A DNA stretch of 64,000 bases, from NCBI GenBank assembly GCA_030278955.1, contig JAOANR010000009.1, positions 42,947,800-43,011,799 on the forward strand, written 5' to 3'. The DNA is from Hygrophila difformis. Lineage: Eukaryota > Streptophyta > Magnoliopsida > Lamiales > Acanthaceae. The position numbers were made by a program, and so were the translations under genes. Numbering within the stretch: position 1 is the stretch's first letter; the number at the start of each line of letters is the position of its first letter. The notes under the pieces were generated by a model that saw only the letters and a program-made list of their open reading frames with translations, had not been told where the DNA came from and ran no database searches. Of the stretch, positions 34,948 through 46,235 are shown in pieces.

Positions 34948-35255
34948 GTTGTTATAACTTGGGCCTGACTATTTTTAGTGTATAAGTATCATTTTTGCAG
35001 GCCCACCGTAAGCCCAAATGGAGAAACTCTATCCGGAATGACATTATTACTCTAGGCCGTTTCTGTGACGTCATCACACCTCTGCAGCTCCTCTGTAACT
35101 GCAGCCTTTACGTCAATCACGTCGCACGTCTCCAGAACCGCCGAACGACCCTTAAACTTCCGGCCACTCTCTCCATTTAAGGTCCAATTACTCTCCATTT
35201 CCATTCAAGCTTTCCCTCACATTTTCGAATTTGAAGCTTTGCAGAAAATTTGAAA
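34948..35255 (+). other. Spacer between pol and the accessory ORF
   Basis: About 300 bp without a coding frame; it becomes pyrimidine-rich just upstream of ATG 35256 and may be a leader for the downstream ORF. Confidence 0.5.
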
Positions 35256-36230
35256 ATGGCAAATACTTCCGACCCCGACGCTCCTCACTCCGCCACCTCC
35301 TCCGCGACGAGCTCGCCGTCTGGATCACCCATAGACGCCCAACCTATTTCTGTCCTACCCCCAGTTCTTTATCTTCCTGCTCCTACTGCTGCTGCAACTT
35401 CCGAGCAGCTACCCACTGAAAATGAACCAGAAACCCAAAATCGTCCTAACCCTAACCCTGAAATCACTATTGATCCCTCAATTGTTGATGAAATTGTCCA
35501 AGAGTTAAATGCTGAGCATCACACTCCACCACTTTCCCCCCTGCAAAATCAAGGTTTGCACGACATGAGTCAAGAGGAACTTGCTGATGTCACTGCTTCA
35601 CAGCAAACTGGAGGTCCTACTGCTGTTGCAACTACGCCGGAACCACGGAGGAAATCAACCACAAAGCGAAAGGAGCCCACTCCTACGCCCACTCCAGCAC
35701 CAGTAGCCACAACTTCGAAGAAACCACGCAAGGAACCACGGCCACCCCATGCTGCTTTGAAAGCTGAAGATGCCTACAGTCTCAAGTTCTATACTCGAGA
35801 TATGAGAGCATTTTCAAAGGAAGTTCTTAAAGGGAAGGAGTTCATGCCCGAGGAGATTTTCAAGCACAATCATTATGACGTTCTAGGTTTCTCGGACCAC
35901 TTACAAGAACGGCACTTGATCTTTTGGGCTAAGGGTCTCACGCACTACTCACCTAGTCATGTTCGCGAGTTCTATGCGAATCTACATCCTGAGATCCTCA
36001 CTCCACATTCTGCCTGGTTCGGTAAAATATATATTCGTGGTAAATTTCATGAACTAACACCTGCTGTGATTCTCAAGTTGTTAAAGCTACCACCAAACGA
36101 CGACATGAGTGACTGTTTGGATCTAATGCCGGAAGACACTCTCACTACTGCACTGGCGATTTCTAATCAGAAGGTCAAGAGTTTTGGCCGCAATAAGTTC
36201 AGTGTTAAAGAACTTACATTGAAGTACTAG
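35256..36230 (+). pseudogene. Accessory ORF of the SIRE-like element, 5' part
   Basis: The true ATG is at 35256 (MANTSDPDAP). Residues 1-165 are Pro/Thr/Ser/Ala-rich and end in a basic patch (RRKSTTKRKE, KKPRKEPRPP) that could act as a nuclear or nucleic-acid-binding signal. The rest resembles the first half of the plant retroelement domain annotated as 'putative plant transposon protein': HYDVLGFSDHL, THYSPSHVREFYANL, IYIRGKFHELTPAVI. TAG 36228-36230 interrupts, and five bases later the Athila element begins. The domain resumes in the same frame at 54347. No signal peptide or membrane segment is visible, so I do not call it an envelope protein. Confidence 0.8.
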
Positions 36231-36235
36231 TGCCT

Positions 36236-38466
36236 TGATGCACCCTGAGAAACCACATTTAAATAAGCTTAAATTATGATAAAAAGAACCTAAATTGCAT
36301 GTATGAGATCCTATTTTATTGCTTTTTAGTGTACATTTCATGTGTTTTGTAAATATTAATAAGACTGCTTAATTTGAGCTTATTTGAGCTCAATTTACCT
36401 TGTTTTATGCTTTTTAATAAGACTTTGGCAATTCTAAGACATTGCAATGATGTTTCAGGCATTAAAATGAAGAAAGAAGATGTTCGGAGGTCAAAGGATG
36501 CAAAATTCGGAAGTTTCAACACTGGAAGGCTCCAGAATGCGCCACATCAGCATGGCGGCGCATAAAAATGCTCTCCAGCGCCATTTTATGCGCCACTTCA
36601 ACACTTGGAGAAATTTCGGATGGAAAAAGCTTCAGGATGCGCCATTTCTTCTTGGCGGCGCATAAAATGCCATTCCAGCGCCACTTTTTGCGCCGATTGT
36701 CAAATTTTAGGAAATTGTCAGAATGCACCGCTTCTTCTTGGCGGCGCCTGAAACCACCTTGGAGCGCCACTTTTTGCGCCGTTTTGGAAAATTCGGAAAA
36801 TCAGCGTATGCGCCAGTTCTACTTGGTGGCGCCTAAAACCCTCTCCGAGCGCCATTTTATGCGCCGACGTCGCGGTTGAGCAGTTTCTTAACCGCCCGAA
36901 CTCGGTTTTAAACACCGTTTTTCTTCATTTTTCGGGATCAGACTCATATTTTTCGAACAAGAATACTCTGTAAACATCTGCTAATGGGAGAAGAAGGCCA
37001 GAAACACAGAATCATGCCGGAGGAATGCATCAAGGACGCTGTTCTGGGCGTGTTCTTCCTATTCTAGGTGTTGCCTTTCTTTTTCTTGCATTGTAATGAA
37101 TTGAAATTGCCTCTAAAAGTAATCTGCTATCATGTTCTTAATTTGTAGACGGATTTCTGTATTGTTCGTGTTAGAAGTGTTCTAGAACGGGAGTTCAGAA
37201 TCACTTTGAAGTACGAATTTATCTTTTATGGAAGCAATAATATGTCGACGTTTAATTCTGTAATCTGGATTAATTTGCTTTGATTGTTAGAATGTTGATT
37301 AGAATCATGTATTGGCTACCAAAATTTGATCGATTATGAAGATTGGATGAAAACTTTGAATCTGCTATTTTATTTGTTTAATCTAAATTGATCGATTAAT
37401 CTGCCATTATATTAAAATCTGTCTAATTTGGTTTAAGCGCCATTTTTGCCTGATCTTAGAAGTGAAAATCTCATGTTTAGGTGTAATCTGATTTTTAATC
37501 GATTAAGATGGATAAATCTGCTATTCTGCTAAAATCTGTATTAGGATTATATGTTAGACATTACTGAATTGATCGATCTTTTGTGTTTTATCAAATCTGT
37601 GATTTAGAATATTAATCTGCTAAAAACCTGACTGATCGATCAAACATAAATTGTCTATTTTTAGTAATCTGGCATTAATTCTAATCTGTCTGCATTTTAA
37701 TATTATTAATTTAAATCCAGTTTACCATGTTTTATTATTATTTTACCATAATTATTAGATTATTTACACTGTTTAGCATAATTTGAATGTTAGAATCTAA
37801 TTCCATAAATTCTGCTTTGCTAAATCGGGAGATAAAAAGTAGAATTAATATTTTAGTACCGGAATTGGGAATAAATTACATTAAAAATGGATTCTGGCAT
37901 GTGCACAATGATTTGGGAAATGAAAAGTGCCTATTAATTGCTATAGGAAAATTTGTATGCTTGGAAAAGACTCAAATTTAGGCCTAGAATAATGATTGCG
38001 AAATGTTAGATAATCTAATCAGCTTCCATGAAGTCCGTTTAAGCATAATTTGAAGTTTTAGTAGATTATTATATTTTTAAACTTTATAAAAATATTTAAA
38101 TTTAAGAAAATTGATTTTTAGAACATTGGGAAATGTCAAATTATTATACAATTTCTATTTTATAATAAAGATGGCAATTTTTAAAATATTACAAGCAACT
38201 CCCATTAGTAATTTTATCAATTAAAATTTTAATTTGCTTTATTTTAATTTGATGTCACTGTTTTTAAATTTAATCACCATTAGAATTAAACAAATCCTTT
38301 TCAAAATATAAAACATATTAAATAAACTTAAAACAATTAAAATATTCTCCGGAATGAAATAATATTCTGAAATTCCCTTGGGTTCGACCCGGTATTCACC
38401 GGTTTTTATTACTTGATGACAACCATCCGTTTGTGGTAAAATATGAGTGGTAAAAATCACCCATCA
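36236..38466 (+). repeat. 5' LTR of the Athila element
   Basis: 2,231 bp. A GC-rich inverted-repeat array is at 36539-36868, followed by a CGAACTCGGTTTTAAACACCG segment and a pyrimidine tract, probably the promoter region, although I see no canonical TATA box. The remaining 1.4 kb is AT-rich with recurrent AATCTGCTAT/GATCGAT words. Confidence 0.95.
36539..36868 (+). repeat. GCGCCA/TGGCGC inverted-repeat array in the 5' LTR
   Basis: Four units of 85-100 bp (starts at 36539, 36639, 36725, 36810). Each has GCGCCA, a TGGCGGCGC or TGGTGGCGC, then AGCGCCA and TTTTATGCGCC or TTTTTGCGCC. Within unit 1, GCGCATAAAA and TTTTATGCGC are exact 10-bp inverted repeats, so each unit could fold into a hairpin or bind a dimeric factor. 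Confidence 0.9.
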
Positions 38467-38472
38467 AGTTTT

Positions 38473-38490
38473 TGGCGCCGTTGCCGGGGA
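38473..38490 (+). promoter_or_regulatory. Primer-binding site, Asp tRNA type
   Basis: TGGCGCCGTTGCCGGGGA, the 18-nt motif typical of Athila/Tat elements and complementary to the 3' end of plant Asp tRNA. It starts six bases after the 5' LTR. Confidence 0.93.
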
Positions 38491-38597
38491 ATTTGTTGTG
38501 AATTTTTAATTGTTTTTAGTTTATTAATTTAAATCTATTAAGTTAAATATTAATTTAACTGTTACTTATTGTATGTTATTTTTATTTAATATTTGCA

Positions 38598-41500
38598 GTG
38601 CGAAGCAAGCAAGCAGAAATAGCTTATGATCCTGAAATTGAGCGTACTCTTAGAGCTATTAGATTAGGAAAACGTAGGAGACCAGCTCAGTTGGAAATTT
38701 TAATTAATTCATCCTCTGATGAAGAAAACTATTCTCCAACGACTGGAGTTTCAACAAATCTTACTAATCAATTAGTTGCTCAGTTCAATAGGTTAAACAT
38801 GGCAGCGAATGATAATGATAATCAGGGTAATAACGGAGGTAACGGTGGTGATTTGGAGCACGATGATCAAGCTGAAATGACCATTGAAGAACACTTACAA
38901 GGAACTAGTGGAAATCTGCTTAATAGAACTCCTAGGCCTGATGTAGATGCTTTAAGCTTTACCCTTCAGCCTGCACTAATCACTATGGTTCAAGCTAATC
39001 AATATAATGGATCACCTACGAATGATGCTGTAGAACACATAAGGAACTTTCTAGACTATTGTGACACAGTGAAAATAAATGGTGTTACTAGTGATGAAAT
39101 TAAGTTGAGATTGTTCTCGTTTTCACTTAGAGATAAGGCTAAAACTTGGTACAACTCACTTCAATTAAGGGATGTCACTACTTGGGATAAAATGTTAGAA
39201 GCTTTCTTAGAACAGTTCTTCCCACCATCTAAGGTTATTGAATTGCAAGAAAAAATCAAAGAATTTATGCAAGATGAGGGTGAAACTTTGCTTGAAGCAT
39301 GGGATAGATATAATACTTTATTGGCACGATGCCCGAATCATGGCTTTGAAGATTGGCAGCAGATGCACTTCTTCTACAATGGGTTGATTGATCATTGGAG
39401 GAACTTGTTGGATGCAGCGGCTGGAGATTCTTTTCTATCTATAGGACCTTCTAGAGCTAAAGAAATAATTGAGAAAAAGATTTCTAATATGAAAAAATTT
39501 CCTGGTAAGAAAAATGCTAGAAATAAAACAAAAGGGGGAATCTATGAGGTAGAAAAGGCAGTTGCTATAGATTCTAAGTTAGATGCTTTGATGAGGGAAG
39601 TTTCTACGCTTAAGAAAGGTCAAGCTAAAGTTGTGAGATGCGGTATTTGTCATGGACCTCATGAATCATCAGCTTGTCACTTGCTTGATCAAGGACTTCA
39701 AGAGACTATGCAGTGTGAGAGCACTGAGGAGCAAGTGGAAGATGTGAACTACATGGGAAATAGGCAGCAGAATTACAACCAAAACCGACCTCAAAACCAA
39801 AATTTCTACCCTAATCAAAACTCTCAATTCCAACAAAACACTTATCCACAAAACAACCGTCAATCTTATCCACAAAACCAAAATCAAAATTACCGAAATC
39901 AAAATCAAAACTTTCAAAACCAAAATCAAAATCAGAATCAAAACTTTAATCAAAACAGAAATCAAAATCAGTCCTTCTACCCTAACCAACAACCTAGGAA
40001 CTTTCAACCTCAACAACAGCTGCAACGAAATCAAGTAAGTGATGAAGTTAATTTAAAAGAGTTAATGAGCACAATCGTGTCTCAACAACAAACAATTCAG
40101 CAAATGCAAGCCTCAATGAGAAATCTAGAAGTACAAGTTGGTCAAATTGCTAGGGATACTTCAAATAGACAGCAAGGAACACTACCAAGCATGCCTGATC
40201 CTAATCCGAAAGAGCAATGTAAAGCAATCACTTTAAGGAATAAAAAGGAATTACCTAATCCTTACCCTACCTTAGATGATCCAGAGGTTTCAGCTGATAC
40301 TGTAGACGATCAAGGTGAGGATGCAGAGAAAGAAAGTCAGCAGAAGGATTCTGAGGAGCCTAAGGAGAGTGAGAGAGTTAGTGTTGATAGGAGTAAGGAT
40401 AAGGGAAAGTCTACTGTTCCAGTCAAGTCATATCAGCCACCTATCCCTTACCCACAGCGTCTTAAAAAGGCTAAGGAAGATAAAGATTATGCTAAATTCT
40501 TAGAAGTCTTTAAGAATTTAAGAATTGATATTCCTTTCTCTGATGCTATAGCACAAATGCCCGTCTATGCTAAGTTTTTAAAAGAAATTCTATCAAAAAA
40601 GAGGAGTGTTGATGATGAAGAGAAAGTGACACTGACAGGGGAATGCAGCGCAATCTTACAAAGAAGGCAACCTGTTAAACAAAAAGATCCTGGGAGCTAC
40701 ACTATTCCGTGCATCATAGGCACTAAAGAATTCAACAAAGCCTTGTGTGATCTCGGGTCTAGTATTAATCTGATGCCTCTACATGTCTTTAGAGAACTAG
40801 GAGTAGGAGTTGTGAAGCCTACTAGGATGCAGCTACAGCTTGCTGATAGATCCATTAGGACTCCTTTAGGCATTGTAGAAGATGTTCCTGTTCAAGTAGA
40901 GAGCTTCATTTTCCCTGTTGATTTTGTTGTTCTTGATATGGAAAAGGACATTGATATCCCTCTGATTTTAGGTAGACCATTTCTTCAAACTGGTAGGGCT
41001 ATGGTAGACATGGATGATGGTAAAATTACACTTAAAGTATGTAACGAACAAGTGTCGTTTGACATTTCTAAGACAACTAAAACACAACACGCTAGTTCTG
41101 ACACCTACCCGTGTAATAGAGTCACAGCTATCTATCAGGAGGATGAGGTGATTGAGAGAGAGTTCTTTGCTAGACACGATCCCTATAGGAAATTTGAGCA
41201 GTTACTGGAGAGTTGTGAAGACTTAGCTGAAAGTAAGTGTGAGGGAGGATTACCTGTGCAAGTAACATGTGCAATTGAAGAATCCAAATTAGTTCCGTCT
41301 GTTGAAAAGCCACCTACGTTGACATTAAAGGAGCTGCCATCACACTTGAGGTATGTTTTTCTTGGTGAGAATGACACTTTACCTGTTATTGCAAGTAATA
41401 AATTAAATGATGATCAATTAAATGCATTAACCCAAGTGTTGAGTAAGCATGTTAGAGCAATAGGTTGGACAATAGCTGATATCAAGGGACTGAGTCCAGC

Positions 41501-44219
41501 ATTGTGCACACATCGGATTTACATGGAGGAGGACGACAAGCCAGTTAGACAACCCCAAAGGAGATTGAATCCACATCTACAAGAAGCTGTAAGAGCAGAG
41601 GTGATTAAACTACTCGATGCAGGTATTATCTATCCCATTTCTGATAGTCAGTGGGTTAGTCCAGTACAAGTAGTGCCTAAAAAGGGAGGTATGACTGTTA
41701 TTAGAAATGAAAATGGGGAATTAGTACCTACTAGACCTACTACTGGATGGCGTGTTTGCATTGATTATAGGAGATTGAATGATAAAACTAGGAAAGATCA
41801 TTTTCCGTTGCCTTTTATTGATCAAATGCTAGAGCGTTTAGCTGGTCATGAATTTTATTGCTTTTTAGATGGCTATTCTGGTTATAATCAAGTTCCAATT
41901 GCACCTGAGGATCAAGATAAAACGACTTTTACATGTCCTTACGGTACATTTGCATATAGGAGAATGCCATTTGGTCTATGTAATGCTCCAGCTACATTTC
42001 AGAGATGCATGATGTCTATATTTTCTGATTTAATTGAGACATGCATTGAGGTATTTATGGATGATTTTTCTGTATTCGGGTCTGATTTTGAAAAATGTTT
42101 AATTAATCTGGAAAAGGTTCTGATTAGATGTGAAGAATCAAATTTAGTTCTTAATTGGGAAAAATGTCATTTTATGGTTAATGAAGGAATTGTCTTAGGA
42201 CATAGAATTTCTAAAAATGGCATTGAAGTTGATAGGGCTAAAGTAGAAGTAATTGCAAAAATTCCACCTCCTACTAATTTAAAAACTTTGAGAAGTTTTC
42301 TGGGACATGCTGGATTTTATAGGAGATTTATAAAGGATTTTTCAAAAATTGGATTGCCCCTGTTTAAATTGTTGTGCAAAGATGTGGAGTTTAACTTTTC
42401 TGATGGATGTGTTGAGGCGTTCAATAGGATCAAGGAAGCACTGATAACTGCACCAATTATTCAGCCACCCGACTGGAGCCTGCCATTTGAGATCATGAGC
42501 GACGCTAGTGACTCTGCTGTTGGTGCAGTACTGGGTCAACGAAAGGATAAGAAACTTCATGTTATTTATTATGCTAGTCAGGCTTTAAATTCTGCACAAA
42601 GAAATTATGCTACCACTGAAAAAGAATTATTGTCTGTTGTGTATGCATGTGAGAAGTTTAGGCCTTATCTGATTGGTTCTAAAACTGTAGTTTACACTGA
42701 TCATGCTGCAATTAAATATTTGTTTACAAAGAAAGATGCTAAGCCTCGGTTGATTCGTTGGGTATTATTGTTACAGGAATTTGACTTAGAAATTAAAGAT
42801 AGAAAAGGTGAAGAAAATCCTGTAGCTGATCACTTGTCGGGACTAGAGCATGAAAAAGGGGAAGAAAAATTAATAAATGATGCATTTCCTGATGAAAATT
42901 TGTATTTAATTAATAATACTTCCTCTGATCCTTGGTTTGCTGATTTTGTAAATTATTTAGCATGTGGTGTAATTCCTGGTCATTTAAAATGGCATAGTCA
43001 AAAGCAAAAATTTAAAACTGATGCTAAGTATTTTATTTGGGATGAGCCTTATTTGTTTAGACTGTGTGCAGACCAGATTATAAGGAGATGCATCCCGGAT
43101 GAGGACTTTGAGAAAGTTTTAAAAGCATGCCATGAAGGACTTGGAGGAGGACATGTTGGACCGAATAGGACAGCTCATAAGGTACTTGAAGGTGGTTTAT
43201 TTTGGCCTAATATTTATAGGGATGCTAGATCATTTGTGCAAAAATGTGACGTATGTCAAAGGGCCGGTAATATCACTAAAAGAGATGAAATGCCTTTAAA
43301 AGGAATTATGCCTGTTGAGTTGTTTGATTTGTGGGGGATTGACTTCATGGGTCCATTTCCACCATCTAATGGGAAATTATATGTTCTAGTTGCTGTAGAA
43401 TATGTGTCAAAATGGGTAGAAGCTGAAGCATGTGCGTTGAATGATGCTAAACAAGTAATTAAATTTTTGAAAAAGCAAATTTTTACTCGTTTTGGTGTGC
43501 CTAAAGCAATCATTAGTGATGGTGGAGCTCATTTTGTCAATAGGGCTGTTAATCAATTGTTATCTAGATTTCATGTTCATCATAGGATAACAACACCCTA
43601 TCATCCTCAAGCCAATGGACAAGTAGAAGTCACTAATCGCGAGATTAAAAAGATTTTGGAAGCTACGGTAGGAAAATCTAGAAAAGAATGGGCTTTTAAG
43701 TTAGACGAAGCATTATGGGCTTATAGAACAGCTTTTAAAACACCCATAGGGATGACCCCGTTTAAATTGGTTTATGGTAAAGCTTGTCACTTGCCTTTTG
43801 AACTTGAGTTTAAGTCGCTTTGGGCTATGAAGAAATTAAATTTCGAATTTAAAGAAGCTCAAGAGAAAAGAAAGGTAGATCTTAATGAGTTAGAAGAAAT
43901 GAGACGTCATGCTTATGATAATGCTCTAATTTATAAAGAAAGAACAAAGCTTTATCATGATAAAATGCTTAGGCCTAAGGTGTTTGAAGCGGGTCAATTA
44001 GTGCTTTTATATAATTCTAGATTTAAAGTGTTTCCTGGGAAATTGAAAACGAAGTGGTCAGGGCCTTTTAGGATTGTTAAAGTGTTGAATAATGGTGCAG
44101 TAGTTTTAAAAGCTGATGATGAAAGGGAATTCACTGTAAATGGTCAAAGAATTAAACATTATTTTGGAGATGAAGTAAAATTCATCGAACAAATTAATGT
44201 TAAGCCTTTGGTTATTTAA
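38598..44219 (+). CDS. Gag-Pol polyprotein of the Athila element
   Basis: A single frame of 1,873 codons. The capsid-type gag domain is at about residues 147-262, a CCHC-like knuckle C-x2-C-x3-H-x4-C at 348-360, and an Asn/Gln-rich tract at 388-480. Protease carries DLGSS at 718. In [11 protein letters not shown] and the catalytic FMDD (1153-1156) are intact. RNase H has Asp1302 in SDASDS. Integrase has an HHCC finger and Asp1582, Asp1641 and Glu1677, giving the DD35E spacing. Together these enzymes would copy the RNA and insert the cDNA. The frame opens on GTG right after TTTGCA, a splice-acceptor-like context; the first in-frame ATG is 38799 (residue 68). No internal stop or frameshift was found. 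Initiation is unresolved. Confidence 0.93.
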   Translation: MRSKQAEIAYDPEIERTLRAIRLGKRRRPAQLEILINSSSDEENYSPTTGVSTNLTNQLVAQFNRLNMAANDNDNQGNNGGNGGDLEHDDQAEMTIEEHLQGTSGNLLNRTPRPDVDALSFTLQPALITMVQANQYNGSPTNDAVEHIRNFLDYCDTVKINGVTSDEIKLRLFSFSLRDKAKTWYNSLQLRDVTTWDKMLEAFLEQFFPPSKVIELQEKIKEFMQDEGETLLEAWDRYNTLLARCPNHGFEDWQQMHFFYNGLIDHWRNLLDAAAGDSFLSIGPSRAKEIIEKKISNMKKFPGKKNARNKTKGGIYEVEKAVAIDSKLDALMREVSTLKKGQAKVVRCGICHGPHESSACHLLDQGLQETMQCESTEEQVEDVNYMGNRQQNYNQNRPQNQNFYPNQNSQFQQNTYPQNNRQSYPQNQNQNYRNQNQNFQNQNQNQNQNFNQNRNQNQSFYPNQQPRNFQPQQQLQRNQVSDEVNLKELMSTIVSQQQTIQQMQASMRNLEVQVGQIARDTSNRQQGTLPSMPDPNPKEQCKAITLRNKKELPNPYPTLDDPEVSADTVDDQGEDAEKESQQKDSEEPKESERVSVDRSKDKGKSTVPVKSYQPPIPYPQRLKKAKEDKDYAKFLEVFKNLRIDIPFSDAIAQMPVYAKFLKEILSKKRSVDDEEKVTLTGECSAILQRRQPVKQKDPGSYTIPCIIGTKEFNKALCDLGSSINLMPLHVFRELGVGVVKPTRMQLQLADRSIRTPLGIVEDVPVQVESFIFPVDFVVLDMEKDIDIPLILGRPFLQTGRAMVDMDDGKITLKVCNEQVSFDISKTTKTQHASSDTYPCNRVTAIYQEDEVIEREFFARHDPYRKFEQLLESCEDLAESKCEGGLPVQVTCAIEESKLVPSVEKPPTLTLKELPSHLRYVFLGENDTLPVIASNKLNDDQLNALTQVLSKHVRAIGWTIADIKGLSPALCTHRIYMEEDDKPVRQPQRRLNPHLQEAVRAEVIKLLDAGIIYPISDSQWVSPVQVVPKKGGMTVIRNENGELVPTRPTTGWRVCIDYRRLNDKTRKDHFPLPFIDQMLERLAGHEFYCFLDGYSGYNQVPIAPEDQDKTTFTCPYGTFAYRRMPFGLCNAPATFQRCMMSIFSDLIETCIEVFMDDFSVFGSDFEKCLINLEKVLIRCEESNLVLNWEKCHFMVNEGIVLGHRISKNGIEVDRAKVEVIAKIPPPTNLKTLRSFLGHAGFYRRFIKDFSKIGLPLFKLLCKDVEFNFSDGCVEAFNRIKEALITAPIIQPPDWSLPFEIMSDASDSAVGAVLGQRKDKKLHVIYYASQALNSAQRNYATTEKELLSVVYACEKFRPYLIGSKTVVYTDHAAIKYLFTKKDAKPRLIRWVLLLQEFDLEIKDRKGEENPVADHLSGLEHEKGEEKLINDAFPDENLYLINNTSSDPWFADFVNYLACGVIPGHLKWHSQKQKFKTDAKYFIWDEPYLFRLCADQIIRRCIPDEDFEKVLKACHEGLGGGHVGPNRTAHKVLEGGLFWPNIYRDARSFVQKCDVCQRAGNITKRDEMPLKGIMPVELFDLWGIDFMGPFPPSNGKLYVLVAVEYVSKWVEAEACALNDAKQVIKFLKKQIFTRFGVPKAIISDGGAHFVNRAVNQLLSRFHVHHRITTPYHPQANGQVEVTNREIKKILEATVGKSRKEWAFKLDEALWAYRTAFKTPIGMTPFKLVYGKACHLPFELEFKSLWAMKKLNFEFKEAQEKRKVDLNELEEMRRHAYDNALIYKERTKLYHDKMLRPKVFEAGQLVLLYNSRFKVFPGKLKTKWSGPFRIVKVLNNGAVVLKADDEREFTVNGQRIKHYFGDEVKFIEQINVKPLVI

Positions 44220-44717
44220 ATTTGTTTATTGAAGTAATTGCTTTGCATTTTTACTTATGTTTAGTCTTATTTATTAATTATGAAAACCTATAAAAATTAT
44301 AAAATGAAGAAAAAGACAAAAATATTTAGCATTTTATTGTTTATGTGCTTTTATATGTTTTACTATTTTTGTTCTAATCTAGTTTAAATGTGCTCTTAGT
44401 TTAATTATGTTGTTTGAATTTTATGCTATGTTGATTGCATGTGTTTTAATAAACTGAGTAGGACATTACATGTGAATTAGAATTAGTAGCAAAATGTGGA
44501 GAAATGATAAATTTGTGTGTGTGCTTGGTGATTGATCTTAATTGTGCGAATTGAATTGAATGAAGAAGTTGAAGAGGGAATTACATGTGGATTACTTGGC
44601 TAATTAAGGAGAATGATGATCCGGGAGGATTTAGGAAGACTATATATGCTAAATCTGACTTGCTAACCTTAGGGAGTGTATTGATTATCATTTTGGTGAA
44701 GTTTGAGCTGAAATTCG
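44220..44717 (+). other. Non-coding stretch after pol
   Basis: AT-rich spacer between the pol stop and the second GCGCCA array. No ORF of note. Confidence 0.6.
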
Positions 44718-45066
44718 AGTGCCACATACTCAGTTTAGGCGCCACACCTTCTTGGTGGCGCCTAAAATCATGCCCAGGCGCCATAATATGCGCCAATTTT
44801 AAGCCTGGAAAATGTTAAGTCAGTTTTTGCGCCACATACACTATGTGGCGCATGAAACTGCTCTGGAGCGCCAATGGATGCGCCACTTTCGGACTTAGGA
44901 ATTTTCTCAGTCAGGTTATGCGCCACGTGTACTGAGTGGCGCATAAAAGTACTCCCGAGCGCCACTTTCGGCGCCACCCGCAGACTTGGGAAATTTTTCG
45001 ATCACAGAATGCGCCACTTCTTCTTCGCGGCGCATAAATCATGCCTTATGCGCCATTTTTGGCGCC
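44718..45066 (+). repeat. Second GCGCCA/TGGCGC array, upstream of accessory ORF 1
   Basis: Four or so diverged units of the array found in the LTR, e.g. GCGCCAC..TGGTGGCGCCTAAAA..GGCGCCATAATATGCGCCA. Downstream is CGGATTCGAACGGGATTTATCCC then a long pyrimidine tract. This resembles the CGAACTCGG..TTTAAAC plus pyrimidine stretch after the LTR array, so the region looks like a diverged copy of the LTR promoter. Confidence 0.85.
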
Positions 45067-45396
45067 GAATCGCGGGTTTGGGGCACCTGACCCGGATTCG
45101 AACGGGATTTATCCCTAAAAATTCCTTTTCTTCTCATTTTCTCCCAAAACACCCGAAAACACTCCTTCCTTTTTCTTCTTCAACCGAGCGCCATTCTCCC
45201 TTCCAAGCGACACAATCCGCGCCACTTTGGTAAGAATTTTTCCAATTCTTGTTTCTTCCTATCAATTCTCACCTACATTGTCAATTCTCATTCCAAAAAC
45301 CCCAACTTTTGTTTGTTCAATCAAATTAGGGTTCAAGAACCCTAGTTTTCCAATTTTGGGGATTCCTCTTCAAAGTGTTCAAATCCTTCAATCTAG

Positions 45397-46224
45397 GTAA
45401 GAATGGCTATCCTAATTCAATTGTTATCATAATTTAGTGCTTTGGAATGCATTAATTTTGGTATTGGTATTGTTACTTGAATTTTGGGTTTTTGTAGAAT
45501 GTGGGATAAAATTTGATTTTGATTATCTAAATTCTTGTTTAGTTTGAACAAAATGCTGTAGAACATGGTTGGAATGCATAATGTGAAATTTTTGGATTAA
45601 CATTAAAAAGTTGGAATTTTTGAGAATTATTAAATCTGAAAATTATTTTTAAATTACTTAAAATGGCATTTTTGGTTAATTGAATGGATGAAACACTACT
45701 AGAATATGTCATGTTAGCTATATTAAAAATATAAAGTTATATTCTAGTCAAAAATTCCATGTTTTTCATAATGTGAGTTAATTAAACCATGTTTTGATAA
45801 AAACTCTCTTATTTGTAAGTTAGTTAATCTAAATAGTTTAATTTATCCTATAAATAAATTGGAATGGATTTAAATATTAATTTAAAACCATTTAGGATAA
45901 ACTAGTTTATTAAGTTAGGTTATTTTATTTTTTTTTTAAATCTGGAAATTTAATAAAATGAGAGTTTTTATTAAAAAAGTTGTCCTAAATGTGAATTTTT
46001 AAACTTTGGGATAAAATGGATTATTTCTTTAAACAAAGTTTAGGATTTATGAACCTTAAAATGCAACATTTTGGTCATTGAGTCATATAAATCCCACATT
46101 CTAGGTTGATGTATATGTTTGCTTGATACTTAACACTTAAGTTAAACCTTTGGTTTAAACTTAAGTGTGAGGATGGGAGGCAATGCATATATATGATACT
46201 AACCCATCATTTTTGTACAATCAG
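45397..46224 (+). other. Candidate 5' UTR intron of accessory ORF 1
   Basis: Donor TCTAG|GTAAGAATGG at 45396/45397 is close to consensus. TACTAAC at 46197-46203 is an ideal branch site, 21 nt before the acceptor TTTTTGTACAATCAG|GT at 46224. Splicing would bring the array-proximal leader to within 12 nt of ATG 46236. An alternative donor, TTTG|GTAAGAAT, lies at 45230. Predicted from sequence only. Confidence 0.55.
46161..46175 (+). repeat. Internal copy of the polypurine-tract motif
   Basis: The 15-mer TTAAGTGTGAGGATG is identical to 52094-52108, the polypurine region just before the 3' LTR. It could be a second plus-strand primer or a relic of duplication. Confidence 0.7.
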
Positions 46225-46235
46225 GTGCCAATATA

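Noticed and set aside
36516..36915. Forward and reverse ORFs over the LTR array
   Set aside because: They translate the GCGCCA repeats (e.g. RRHFMRRLS..); they occur equally in both LTRs and have no domain.
39669..40034. Reverse-strand Leu/Ile-rich ORF
   Set aside because: It is the antisense of the Asn/Gln-rich Gag tract; its hydrophobic appearance is an artefact of the codon complement.
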